Positions 7,518 through 13,756 of a stretch of DNA of 13,777 nt are shown here, piece by piece. The position numbers were made by a program, and so were the translations under genes. The DNA lies in NCBI GenBank assembly GCA_964394905.1, contig CAYMZF010000015.1, positions 1 through 13,777 on the forward strand. The letters run 5' to 3'. The stretch is from GCA-002840305 sp964394905 (lineage in GTDB: Bacteria > Patescibacteriota > Patescibacteriia > Patescibacteriales > UBA12465). The first letter of the stretch is position 1. Every line of letters starts with the position of its first letter. Below the pieces are notes generated by a model that was given only the letters and a program-made list of their open reading frames with translations, was not told the DNA's origin and did not search any database.

Positions 7518-10500
7518 ATGTTAAATCCTATAAAAACAAGCGACTTTGATGCCATAAAAGTAACCTTGGCTTCACCGGAAAATATTTTATCATGGTCTAA
7601 AGGTGAAGTTACTAAACCTGAAACCATTAATTATCGAACACAAAAACCGGAAAAAGATGGATTGTTTTGTGAAAAAATTTTTGGTCCGGTTAAAGACTGG
7701 GAATGTTCTTGCGGTAAATACAAAAAAATAAGATACAAAGGGGTGATTTGTGATAAGTGCGGAGTAGAAGTAACCAGAAGTGTTGTTCGTCGTGAAAGAA
7801 TGGGTCATATTGCTTTACAAGTTCCTTGTTCCCATATTTGGTTTTTAAAAGGTTTATCATCAAAAATTGGTTTGATTCTTAATTTAAGTATTCAGTCTTT
7901 GGAAAAGGTAGTATATTTTGCTAATTTTGTTGTAACTGATGTTGATGAAAAATTAAAAAACGAAACCTTAGAGATAGTAAAAAAAGAATATAAAAGCAAG
8001 AAAAAAAGTATTGAAACAGAGAATCAAAAAATAATTGATCAAATTAAAGAAGAAAAAACAGCCTTAAAAGAAAAAGAAGGAAAAGAAAAAATTGATAAAA
8101 TTATAAATGAAAAAATTGATTTAGCTAATAAAGAAAAAGAAAGTAAATCAGCTAAATTAGACGAAGATTTTGAAACCGTAAAAAAAGAATTAAAAGATTT
8201 AAAACCGCTTTTAATTTTATCGGAACAAGAATATCAAAATTTGAGTTTGAAATTTGGTCATTTATTTGAAGCCGGTATCGGAGCGGTAGCTATTCAAGAT
8301 TTATTAAAGAGAATTAATCTTGATAAAACCATTAAAAAATTAGAAGAAAAATTAGAAACAGCCATTGATACTAAAAAGGATAAAATTATTAAAAGATTAA
8401 AGTTATTAAAAAATTTAAAAAATAATAATATTCGTCCCGAATGGATGATTTTAAATGTTATTCCGGTTATTCCACCAGATTTAAGACCGATGGTAGCGCT
8501 TGATGGTGGACGTTTTGCTTCGTCTGATTTAAACGATCTTTATCGTCGAGTTATTAATCGTAATAATCGTTTAAAACAATTAATTGAATTAAACGCTCCG
8601 GAAGTTATTTGTCGTAATGAAAAAAGAATGTTACAAGAAGCAGTTGATTCTTTAATTGATAATTCGGCTCGTAACAGTAAAATGGTAGCCGCTTCTACTG
8701 GACAAAAAAGACAATTAAAATCTTTGGCCGATGCTTTAAAAGGTAAACAAGGTCGTTTTAGACAAAACTTATTAGGTAAGCGAGTTGATTATTCCGGCCG
8801 TAGCGTTATTGTTATTAATCCTAATTTAAATTTAGATCAATGTGGTTTACCGAAAATAATGGCTTTAGAATTATTTAAACCTTTCATTATCGCCGAGCTT
8901 ATAAAAAAAGAAATAGTTCATAATGTTAGAAGTGCTTCTCGTTATATTGAGGCCGGACATGATGAAGTTTGGGATATTTTGCAAAAAATTGTTGATGAAG
9001 CTTATGTTCTTTTAAACCGAGCTCCGACTTTGCATCGTCTTGGTATTCAAGCTTTTAAACCGGTTTTAATTGAAGGAAAGGCTATTCAAATTCATCCTTT
9101 GGTTTGTACTGCTTTTAATGCTGACTTTGATGGTGATCAAATGGCGGTTCATGTTCCACTGACTAAAGAAGCAGTAGCCGAAGCTCGAGATATAATGTTA
9201 TCCACTCATAATCTTTTAAAACCGGCTACCGGAGAACCGATTGTTGCTCCTAATCAAGATATTGTTTGGGGTACTTATTATCTTACCTTAAAAGATCCGG
9301 AGAAAGAAGATATTAAATCTTTTTCTTGCGAACAAGAAGCTTCTTTGGCTTATGATTATAAGTTAATAGGACTACATGAGACCATTAATGTTAGAATAAA
9401 TAAAGAAATGGTAAAAACCACTATCGGTCGAGTTATTTTTAATCGGATTATACCGGAAAAATTACAGTTTATTAATGAAGTTTTAGGAAAAGGTAAAATA
9501 AAAAATTTAATTAAAGATTGTTTAGATATTTATGGAGAAGAGCGAACGGTTAAATTTATTGATGATTTAAAAAACTTAGCTTTTAAGTTTATAACCAAAA
9601 GCGGACTTTCTTGGGGATTTGGTGATCTACCGGAATTACCGGCTAAAGATAAATTAATTGAAGATGCTAATAATCAAGTTGATCAAATTAAAGAACAATT
9701 TGAAGATGGTTTACTTACTGAAAGTGAAAGATATAATAAAGTTATTGAAACTTGGACTACCACTAAAGAAAAAATTGCTGATATTTGTAAAGAGGGATTA
9801 AAAGATTCTTTGCCAGTTTATTCGATGATTGATTCTGGAGCTCGAGGTTCTTGGGCTCAACCGGTTCAGATTATTGGTATGAAAGGTTTAGTGACTTCAC
9901 CTTCCGGAGCTATTATTGAATTACCGATTAAAGGAAATTTAAAAAAAGGTTTTTCAGTTTTAGAGTATTTTATCGCCACTCACGCTACCAGAAAAGGTTT
10001 GTCGGATACAGCTATCAGAACGGCCAGTGCCGGTTATTTAACTAGAAGATTGGTTGATGTGGCTCAAGATGTAATTGTTTTTGAAGATGATTGTAAAGAT
10101 AAAGAAGGCTTGTTAATCAGTCGAGCGGAAACTGAAAAAGATAATGATGATTTTTTTAGAAAAATAGTCGGTCGTTATTTAGCTAAAGATTTACTTGATA
10201 AAAAAGGCAATGTTTTGTTAAAGGCTGGGGAATTAATGACTGAAGAATTTATCAAAGGAATAAAAGATAAGGATATTGAATCAGCTTCGGTTCGATCAGT
10301 ATTAAATTGTAAATTGCATAAGGGAGTTTGTGCTAAATGTTATGGCGTTGATTTGGCTTATAATAAAGAAGTAAAGTTGGGAACTACGGTTGGTATTATC
10401 GCGGCTCAATCTATCGGTGAACCGGGAACTCAGTTGACTATGAGAACCTTTCATACTGGTGGTGTAGCTAGTGCTGAAGATATTACTCAAGGTTTGCCTC

Positions 10501-11456
10501 GAGTTGAAGAAATTTTTGAAAATCGTAGTCCTAAGAAAAAAGCTTTAATGTCCGAAGTTGATGGAAAAGTAAAAATTGAATTCGGTCAAAAGATTATAAA
10601 GGATAAAGACGGTAAAGAAATTTCAGTTAATAATCCCCAAGAAAAAATATTAAAAGTTATTTATAAAGGAAAAGCTATTGATAAATATTATTTTAGGGAA
10701 TTAGCTAATGAAATAAAGTTATTGGGTCAAAAACTTTCTAAAAAAGATTTAGAACCTAAAGTTAAAGTTAAGGATGGAGATAAAATAATAAAAGGAACCG
10801 AACTTTATTCTATTGCCGATAAAAATATTAAATCCGATACAGCCGGAATTGTAAAAGTTAACGATAAGTTTATTGAGGTTTCAAAAGAAGTTGATAAAAT
10901 TCAAGAATTTATTATTCCTAAAGGAGTAATGTTATGGGTTAAAGATGGCGACATTGTTAAACCCGGCGATCGTTTAACTGAAGGTAGTTTTGATTTAAAA
11001 GAATTGTATCGATTACGAGGACGACTGGAAACTCAAAAATATATTATTAAAGAAATTCAGTACGTTTATTCTTCTCAAGGACAACCGTTGAATGAAAAAC
11101 ATATTGAAATTATTGCTCATCAAATGTTCTCTCGTTACTTAGTAAAAAGTACCGGTGAAACCGAATTATTACCTGGTGAAACTGTGGAAGAAGAAGTTTT
11201 GCAACAAGCCAATCTTGATCTTAAAGATAAAGCTAAAGCTGAAAGATTATTACTTGGTATAACAAAAACTTCTCTTACTACTGATAGCTTTTTATCAGCG
11301 GCTTCTTTTCAAGAAACACCAAGAGTATTAATTGAAGCGGCTTTAAGCGGCAAAATTGACTACCTGGAAGGTTTAAAAGAAAATGTTATTATTGGATGTT
11401 TAATTCCAGCCGGAACCGGTTATACCGGCAAGAAAAAAAGAGAAATTTATAAATAA
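7518..11456 (+). CDS. rpoC: RNA polymerase beta' subunit
   Basis: RpoC (1312 aa) carries the catalytic magnesium site of RNA polymerase. In order: the N-terminal zinc site C63/C65/C78/C81; a Lys/Glu-rich predicted coiled coil at about 142-229 inserted between the N-terminal part and the LLILSEQEYQNL block; the GKQGRFRQNLLGKRVDYSGR block from 409; the active-site motif NADFDGDQM at 534-542, with Mg-binding D536, D538 and D540; the bridge helix from 825 (RKGLSDTAIRTASAGYLTRR); the second zinc site C859/C931/C938/C941; the trigger loop with M975, R976 and H979 (GEPGTQLTMRTFHTGG); and the C-terminal FQETPRVLIEAALSGKIDYL segment. The large trigger-loop insertion of E. coli (SI3) is absent: the GG is followed directly by VASAEDITQGLPRVEEIFE. 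It follows rpoB by 38 bp without a Shine-Dalgarno sequence and precedes pth by 7 bp, so it is probably cotranscribed with both. All catalytic and zinc residues are present. Confidence 0.99.
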   Translation: MLNPIKTSDFDAIKVTLASPENILSWSKGEVTKPETINYRTQKPEKDGLFCEKIFGPVKDWECSCGKYKKIRYKGVICDKCGVEVTRSVVRRERMGHIALQVPCSHIWFLKGLSSKIGLILNLSIQSLEKVVYFANFVVTDVDEKLKNETLEIVKKEYKSKKKSIETENQKIIDQIKEEKTALKEKEGKEKIDKIINEKIDLANKEKESKSAKLDEDFETVKKELKDLKPLLILSEQEYQNLSLKFGHLFEAGIGAVAIQDLLKRINLDKTIKKLEEKLETAIDTKKDKIIKRLKLLKNLKNNNIRPEWMILNVIPVIPPDLRPMVALDGGRFASSDLNDLYRRVINRNNRLKQLIELNAPEVICRNEKRMLQEAVDSLIDNSARNSKMVAASTGQKRQLKSLADALKGKQGRFRQNLLGKRVDYSGRSVIVINPNLNLDQCGLPKIMALELFKPFIIAELIKKEIVHNVRSASRYIEAGHDEVWDILQKIVDEAYVLLNRAPTLHRLGIQAFKPVLIEGKAIQIHPLVCTAFNADFDGDQMAVHVPLTKEAVAEARDIMLSTHNLLKPATGEPIVAPNQDIVWGTYYLTLKDPEKEDIKSFSCEQEASLAYDYKLIGLHETINVRINKEMVKTTIGRVIFNRIIPEKLQFINEVLGKGKIKNLIKDCLDIYGEERTVKFIDDLKNLAFKFITKSGLSWGFGDLPELPAKDKLIEDANNQVDQIKEQFEDGLLTESERYNKVIETWTTTKEKIADICKEGLKDSLPVYSMIDSGARGSWAQPVQIIGMKGLVTSPSGAIIELPIKGNLKKGFSVLEYFIATHATRKGLSDTAIRTASAGYLTRRLVDVAQDVIVFEDDCKDKEGLLISRAETEKDNDDFFRKIVGRYLAKDLLDKKGNVLLKAGELMTEEFIKGIKDKDIESASVRSVLNCKLHKGVCAKCYGVDLAYNKEVKLGTTVGIIAAQSIGEPGTQLTMRTFHTGGVASAEDITQGLPRVEEIFENRSPKKKALMSEVDGKVKIEFGQKIIKDKDGKEISVNNPQEKILKVIYKGKAIDKYYFRELANEIKLLGQKLSKKDLEPKVKVKDGDKIIKGTELYSIADKNIKSDTAGIVKVNDKFIEVSKEVDKIQEFIIPKGVMLWVKDGDIVKPGDRLTEGSFDLKELYRLRGRLETQKYIIKEIQYVYSSQGQPLNEKHIEIIAHQMFSRYLVKSTGETELLPGETVEEEVLQQANLDLKDKAKAERLLLGITKTSLTTDSFLSAASFQETPRVLIEAALSGKIDYLEGLKENVIIGCLIPAGTGYTGKKKREIYK

Positions 11457-11463
11457 TAAAAAT

Positions 11464-12000
11464 ATGAAAGTAGTGGTGGGATTAGGTAACCCCGGAGAGC
11501 AATATAAAAAAAGTCGACACAATATTGGTTTTATGTTTTTGGATTTTATTGCCGGAGAACAAGCCGATTGGAAGTTTGATAAAAAATTTAATGCTTTGAT
11601 TTTGGAAGAAGCGGATAAGGTTTTAATAAAGCCTCTTACTTTTATGAATAATTCCGGTATGACCGTTAGATCCTTTTTGGATTATTATAAATTACTTCCA
11701 AAGAAATTAGGATTATTTACTGGAAAAAATAATGATTTAACTTCAATTTTAACGGTAATTCATGATGATTTAGATTTAGATTTCGGTCGAGTAAAAGTTT
11801 CCATTAATTCTTCCAGTGCCGGACATCGAGGAATAGAATCAATTATCAGTCATACCAAAACTAAAAATTTTAAAAGAATTCGTTTTGGAATTAATAACGA
11901 ATTTCGTTCTAAAATTCCGGCTGAAAAGTTTGTTTTACAAAATTTTTCTAGCAGTGAATTAGATAGTTTAAAAGAGGTATTTAAAAAAATAGAATTATAG
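11464..12000 (+). CDS. pth: Peptidyl-tRNA hydrolase
   Basis: Pth cleaves the ester bond of peptidyl-tRNAs that drop off ribosomes, recycling the tRNA. The 178-aa protein opens with VVVGLGNPGEQYKKSRHNIGF, which holds N9 and the catalytic H19 (E. coli N10, H20). KPLTFMNNSG supplies N62 (E. coli N68) and VIHDDLDL supplies D101 (E. coli D93). Two features are unusual. The segment equivalent to E. coli GGHNG reads AGHRG, so the position of tRNA-contacting N114 is an arginine. There is also an insertion of about a dozen residues (around 80-95, with GLFTGKNNDL) before the HDD strand. I believe similar changes occur in Patescibacteria homologues, but could not check. The ATG at 11464 lies 7 bp after the rpoC stop, so pth is probably cotranscribed with rpoBC. 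An intrinsic terminator follows at 12017. Confidence 0.95.
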   Translation: MKVVVGLGNPGEQYKKSRHNIGFMFLDFIAGEQADWKFDKKFNALILEEADKVLIKPLTFMNNSGMTVRSFLDYYKLLPKKLGLFTGKNNDLTSILTVIHDDLDLDFGRVKVSINSSSAGHRGIESIISHTKTKNFKRIRFGINNEFRSKIPAEKFVLQNFSSSELDSLKEVFKKIEL

Positions 12001-12016
12001 ATTAATATAGGTAAAT

Positions 12017-12052
12017 AAAAAAAGAGAAAGTTTAAAAACTTTCTCTTTTTTT
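12017..12052 (+). terminator. Intrinsic terminator ending rpoB-rpoC-pth
   Basis: A perfect 17-bp inverted repeat has arms AAAAAAAGAGAAAGTTT (12017-12033) and its complement (12036-12052). The outer A:T pairs supply a terminal T7 run, so it is a classic Rho-independent terminator and could work in both directions. It begins 16 nt after the pth stop codon. Confidence 0.9.
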
Positions 12053-12183
12053 AATAAGCATGTTATTTATTAATGTAATATATAAATAGTTTTTAATTAG
12101 AAACTATAGTGTTTATAATTAAATAATTTGTATATTTAAAATGTTATTAAAATTGTTTAGTATTTTTAAGTATTTTCAAACTG
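12053..12183. other. A+T-rich intergenic spacer
   Basis: No ORF with credible coding character lies between the pth terminator and the next promoter. Visible structure is limited to two modest inverted repeats: TTAATAA (12051-12057) with TTATTAA (12067-12073), and ATAGTTT (12086-12092) with AAACTAT (12101-12107). At this A+T content neither is clearly above chance. The word TTAATAAGCAT at 12051 recurs at 13502. Confidence 0.5.
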
Positions 12184-12211
12184 TTGACATATCTTTTTTT
12201 TATGTTATACT
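12184..12211 (+). promoter_or_regulatory. Promoter of the receiver-domain gene
   Basis: A perfect -35 TTGACA (12184-12189) is followed by a 16-bp spacer and TATACT (12206-12211). A TG one base upstream (12203-12204) makes an extended -10. Transcription would start near 12218, leaving about 40 nt before the ATG at 12259. The terminator at 12017-12052 isolates this gene from the RNA polymerase operon. Confidence 0.8.
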
Positions 12212-12258
12212 AATCTAATTCATTAACAATTAAATTAACCCTTAAACAATAGATAAAG

Positions 12259-13047
12259 ATGAAGATAATTAAAATTTTAGTAGTTGACGACAAAGTATTA
12301 AATTTAAACAACGCCAAAGAACAGTTTAAAAATAAAAACGTTGAATTAACCTGTTGTCCGCTATTTTCCGTAGCCGCCGATCTCTTAAAAAGAAACAATT
12401 ACGATATTCTTTTAACTGATTTAATGCTACCAGGAGAATCAAATGGTATTAGTGATACTAACCCGGAAATTGGTGTAGAGGTTCCTTATGGTTTAGTGCT
12501 CTCGATTTTAGCAAAAAAAATTGGTGTCAGTCATGTTGCTATATTAACAGACGTTAGTCACCATTCCGGACCGATTGCCAACGCTATGGACACTTTACTT
12601 GGAGAATCAGAATTTATAAGTTGTTTCTCTAATAAAGAATGGTTGGTAGCAGTCGAAAAATTTGTCACTCTCGTTGATACGACGGGCGATAAAGAAAAAC
12701 CTGCTAAAAAATCATTAATGCTTGCTGGTTTTAATGATAACTTCAAGGAGCTTATCAAAAAAGATCTCGATGTTAATTTTAACATCACCATCATTGATGA
12801 AAAGTCGACTGAAAAGTTGCCAACTATTTATACCGAAGCGATGCCGGATTACCTCTTTCTTATCGGTGAAATAAACGAGAAAGCTAAAGAGACTAAGTCT
12901 TATATCAAAAAAGTATTTGATGATATAAAACAGATAAAAACGTCTGGTCAAAAAGTGGTGATCGCCGGTTTTCTGGACAGCAATGATCCATATTACAAAA
13001 GGCTGCCATTTACAGCTAACGAATTAGCCATAATGCTAAACGAATAG
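12259..13047 (+). CDS. Receiver-domain (response-regulator-like) protein
   Basis: The 262-aa protein begins like a CheY-type receiver. Strand KILVVDD holds the acidic pair D10/D11. YDILLTDLMLPG holds D54, the expected phospho-acceptor. T97 (AILTD) and K126 (FSNKE) fit the conserved Thr and Lys. Between D54 and T97 is an unusual stretch, GISDTNPEIGVEVPYGL (about 63-79), longer than a normal receiver loop, and HHSG (101-104) follows T97. After a linker (about 140-150), residues 152-262 form a second alpha/beta-looking half (SLMLAGFN, PDYLFLIGE, KVVIAGFLDSN) that lacks the acidic pair and phospho-Asp. I see no DNA-binding or enzymatic output domain, and no histidine kinase nearby. Codons such as ATC and CTC are visibly commoner than in rpoBC. 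It has its own promoter and terminator. Function is unknown; phosphorylation is inferred from the retained residues. Confidence 0.75.
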   Translation: MKIIKILVVDDKVLNLNNAKEQFKNKNVELTCCPLFSVAADLLKRNNYDILLTDLMLPGESNGISDTNPEIGVEVPYGLVLSILAKKIGVSHVAILTDVSHHSGPIANAMDTLLGESEFISCFSNKEWLVAVEKFVTLVDTTGDKEKPAKKSLMLAGFNDNFKELIKKDLDVNFNITIIDEKSTEKLPTIYTEAMPDYLFLIGEINEKAKETKSYIKKVFDDIKQIKTSGQKVVIAGFLDSNDPYYKRLPFTANELAIMLNE

Positions 13048-13058
13048 CATCTAAAAAT

Positions 13059-13084
13059 GAGACTTTAAAAAAGTCTCTTTTTTT
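13059..13084 (+). terminator. Intrinsic terminator of the receiver-domain gene
   Basis: GAGACTTT (13059-13066) pairs with AAAGTCTC (13070-13077) around an AAA loop, followed by seven T's (13078-13084). It lies 11 nt after the stop codon. Confidence 0.85.
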
Positions 13085-13096
13085 ATAGAAAAATAA

Positions 13097-13120
13097 AAAA
13101 AAGAGATTTTTCTCTTTTTT
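13097..13120 (-). terminator. Terminator of the small membrane-protein gene
   Basis: AAAAAAGAGA (13097-13106) pairs with TCTCTTTTTT (13111-13120) around a TTTT loop. Read on the minus strand the stem ends in a run of T's and lies just past the stop codon of the convergent gene at 13128. Because the arms are A/T-flanked it could also act as a second terminator for plus-strand transcription. Confidence 0.75.
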
Positions 13121-13127
13121 AATAGCA

Positions 13128-13385
13128 TTATATTAACAATTTTTTTGGTTTTAACAAATAACCAAAAACTATAAATAAAGATAGAATTAAAATACTCATT
13201 ATTAGAGCAAATATTTGTGGGACTATTATTGAAAAAATATAAGTCCCTAATACTAATGAAGCAATAATAATAAAAATTCCTCCTACTTTTTCTAAAAAAT
13301 TATTTTTATTTAGTACGTAAGAGGTTACTCCTAATAATGTACCAATATAAAAAATTATAGAATTTAATAATAATAATTTTTCCAT
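13128..13385 (-). CDS. Small three-helix membrane protein, unknown
   Basis: The 85-residue product is almost wholly hydrophobic, with three likely membrane helices at about 4-25, 34-54 and 56-78. They are separated by a short polar loop (NKNNFLEK, 26-33) and a Pro-containing turn (VPQ). The C-terminus KPKKLLI is basic. No family motif is recognised. Support that it is a gene: the ATG opens directly into a coherent hydrophobic pattern, the stop is followed by a dedicated terminator hairpin, and a perfect consensus promoter on the same strand lies about 240 nt upstream (13632-13660). It converges on the receiver-domain gene. No Shine-Dalgarno sequence precedes the ATG. A+T-rich DNA can produce hydrophobic ORFs by chance, so some doubt remains. 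Confidence 0.6.
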   Translation of the reverse strand: MEKLLLLNSIIFYIGTLLGVTSYVLNKNNFLEKVGGIFIIIASLVLGTYIFSIIVPQIFALIMSILILSLFIVFGYLLKPKKLLI

Positions 13386-13418
13386 TATAGTAATTTTTTT
13401 GTTTAAGGTTAATAATTT

Positions 13419-13474
13419 ATTTGATTAATTACTAAATTTACTTAATTTTAAATAAACTTAGTAATTAATCAAAT
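13419..13474. repeat. 22-bp inverted repeat with 12-nt loop
   Basis: The left arm at 13419-13440 and right arm at 13453-13474 are reverse complements at 21 of 22 positions. The single difference (A at 13436 opposite C at 13457) is an A:C mismatch in plus-strand RNA and a G:U pair in minus-strand RNA. The loop (13441-13452) can add four more pairs (TTAA with TTAA). Transcribed from the minus-strand promoter it would form a long hairpin ending 33 nt before the ATG at 13385. Neither strand has a T-run directly after it, so it is not a standard terminator. Confidence 0.8.
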
Positions 13475-13512
13475 TTAATCTTGTTTTTTTTAAAGAACTT
13501 CTTAATAAGCAT
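13465..13512 (-). CDS. Possible 15-codon upstream ORF
   Basis: An ATG at 13512 (minus strand) opens a 15-codon frame encoding MLIKKFFKKNKIKFD, a short cationic peptide, with TAA at 13465-13467. The stop lies inside the 5' arm (in minus-strand RNA) of the 22-bp hairpin, so a ribosome finishing this ORF would prevent the hairpin forming. That resembles leader-peptide control, but short frames are common in A+T-rich DNA and there is no Shine-Dalgarno sequence. Confidence 0.2.
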   Translation of the reverse strand: MLIKKFFKKNKIKFD

Positions 13513-13631
13513 ATTATTGCCTAAAATTGGAAGATTTACTTCGTTAAAGATTTAGGACAAGATAAAAAAATTGAACTTGGCCTGAATCACTTCTAGGCAA
13601 AAATATACTTACTATTTTTTACTGACATTTA

Positions 13632-13660
13632 ATTATATCATATTATTTAGTTGTTGTCAA
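13632..13660 (-). promoter_or_regulatory. Consensus sigma-70 promoter, minus strand
   Basis: On the minus strand TTGACA (13660-13655) is followed by exactly 17 bp and TATAAT (13637-13632), with TG one base before the -10 as well. Both hexamers match the bacterial consensus exactly. Transcription would begin near 13625 and run toward the small membrane-protein gene. Confidence 0.85.
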
Positions 13661-13755
13661 TGGGCAGTAAATTTAAGTATTTTAAAAATAAAAATATAGA
13701 AATTAGTTTATGGCCATTTGTTATTTTTTTGCTTATTTTACAAAAAATGTTATAA
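13660..13755 (+). CDS. Possible 31-residue hydrophobic peptide
   Basis: An ATG at 13660 opens a 31-codon frame ending with TAA at 13753-13755. The product has a basic start (MGSKFKYFKNKN) and a hydrophobic second half (ISLWPFVIFLLILQKML), the profile of a single-helix membrane peptide. A weak plus-strand promoter (CTGACA at 13622-13627, 16 bp, TATTTA at 13644-13649) would start the transcript almost at the ATG. The frame has no homology I recognise and overlaps promoter elements on both sides, so it may be chance. Confidence 0.2.
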   Translation: MGSKFKYFKNKNIEISLWPFVIFLLILQKML

Positions 13756-13756
13756 T
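13729..13756 (+). promoter_or_regulatory. Extended -10 promoter leading out of the window
   Basis: TATAAT at 13751-13756 with TG at 13748-13749 forms a perfect extended -10. A poor -35 (TTGCTT, 13729-13734) lies 16 bp upstream. It would drive a gene to the right of the window that begins after 13763. Confidence 0.55.

Larger units (their letters stand above)
13386..13625 (-). promoter_or_regulatory. Long structured leader before the membrane-protein gene
   Basis: A transcript from the minus-strand promoter would carry about 240 nt before the ATG at 13385. It contains, in transcript order, a segment closed by GCCTAGAA/TTTTAGGC (13519-13598), a possible 15-codon ORF (13465-13512) and a 22-bp inverted repeat hairpin (13419-13474). 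The sequence matches no riboswitch or ncRNA family I can recognise. It could be a regulatory leader or a separate small RNA. Confidence 0.4.

Noticed and set aside
12141..12218. 25-codon ORF before the receiver gene
   Set aside because: It spans the clear promoter of the next gene, has no initiation signal and no family resemblance.
13419..13474. Intrinsic terminator or mobile-element end
   Set aside because: No T-run directly follows the hairpin on either strand, and there is no transposase or visible target-site duplication around the inverted repeat.
13519..13598. tRNA gene (80 nt closed by GCCTA/TAGGC)
   Set aside because: The size and a near-acceptor stem looked promising, but no T-arm with TTCRA, no D-arm and no anticodon stem can be drawn on either strand.
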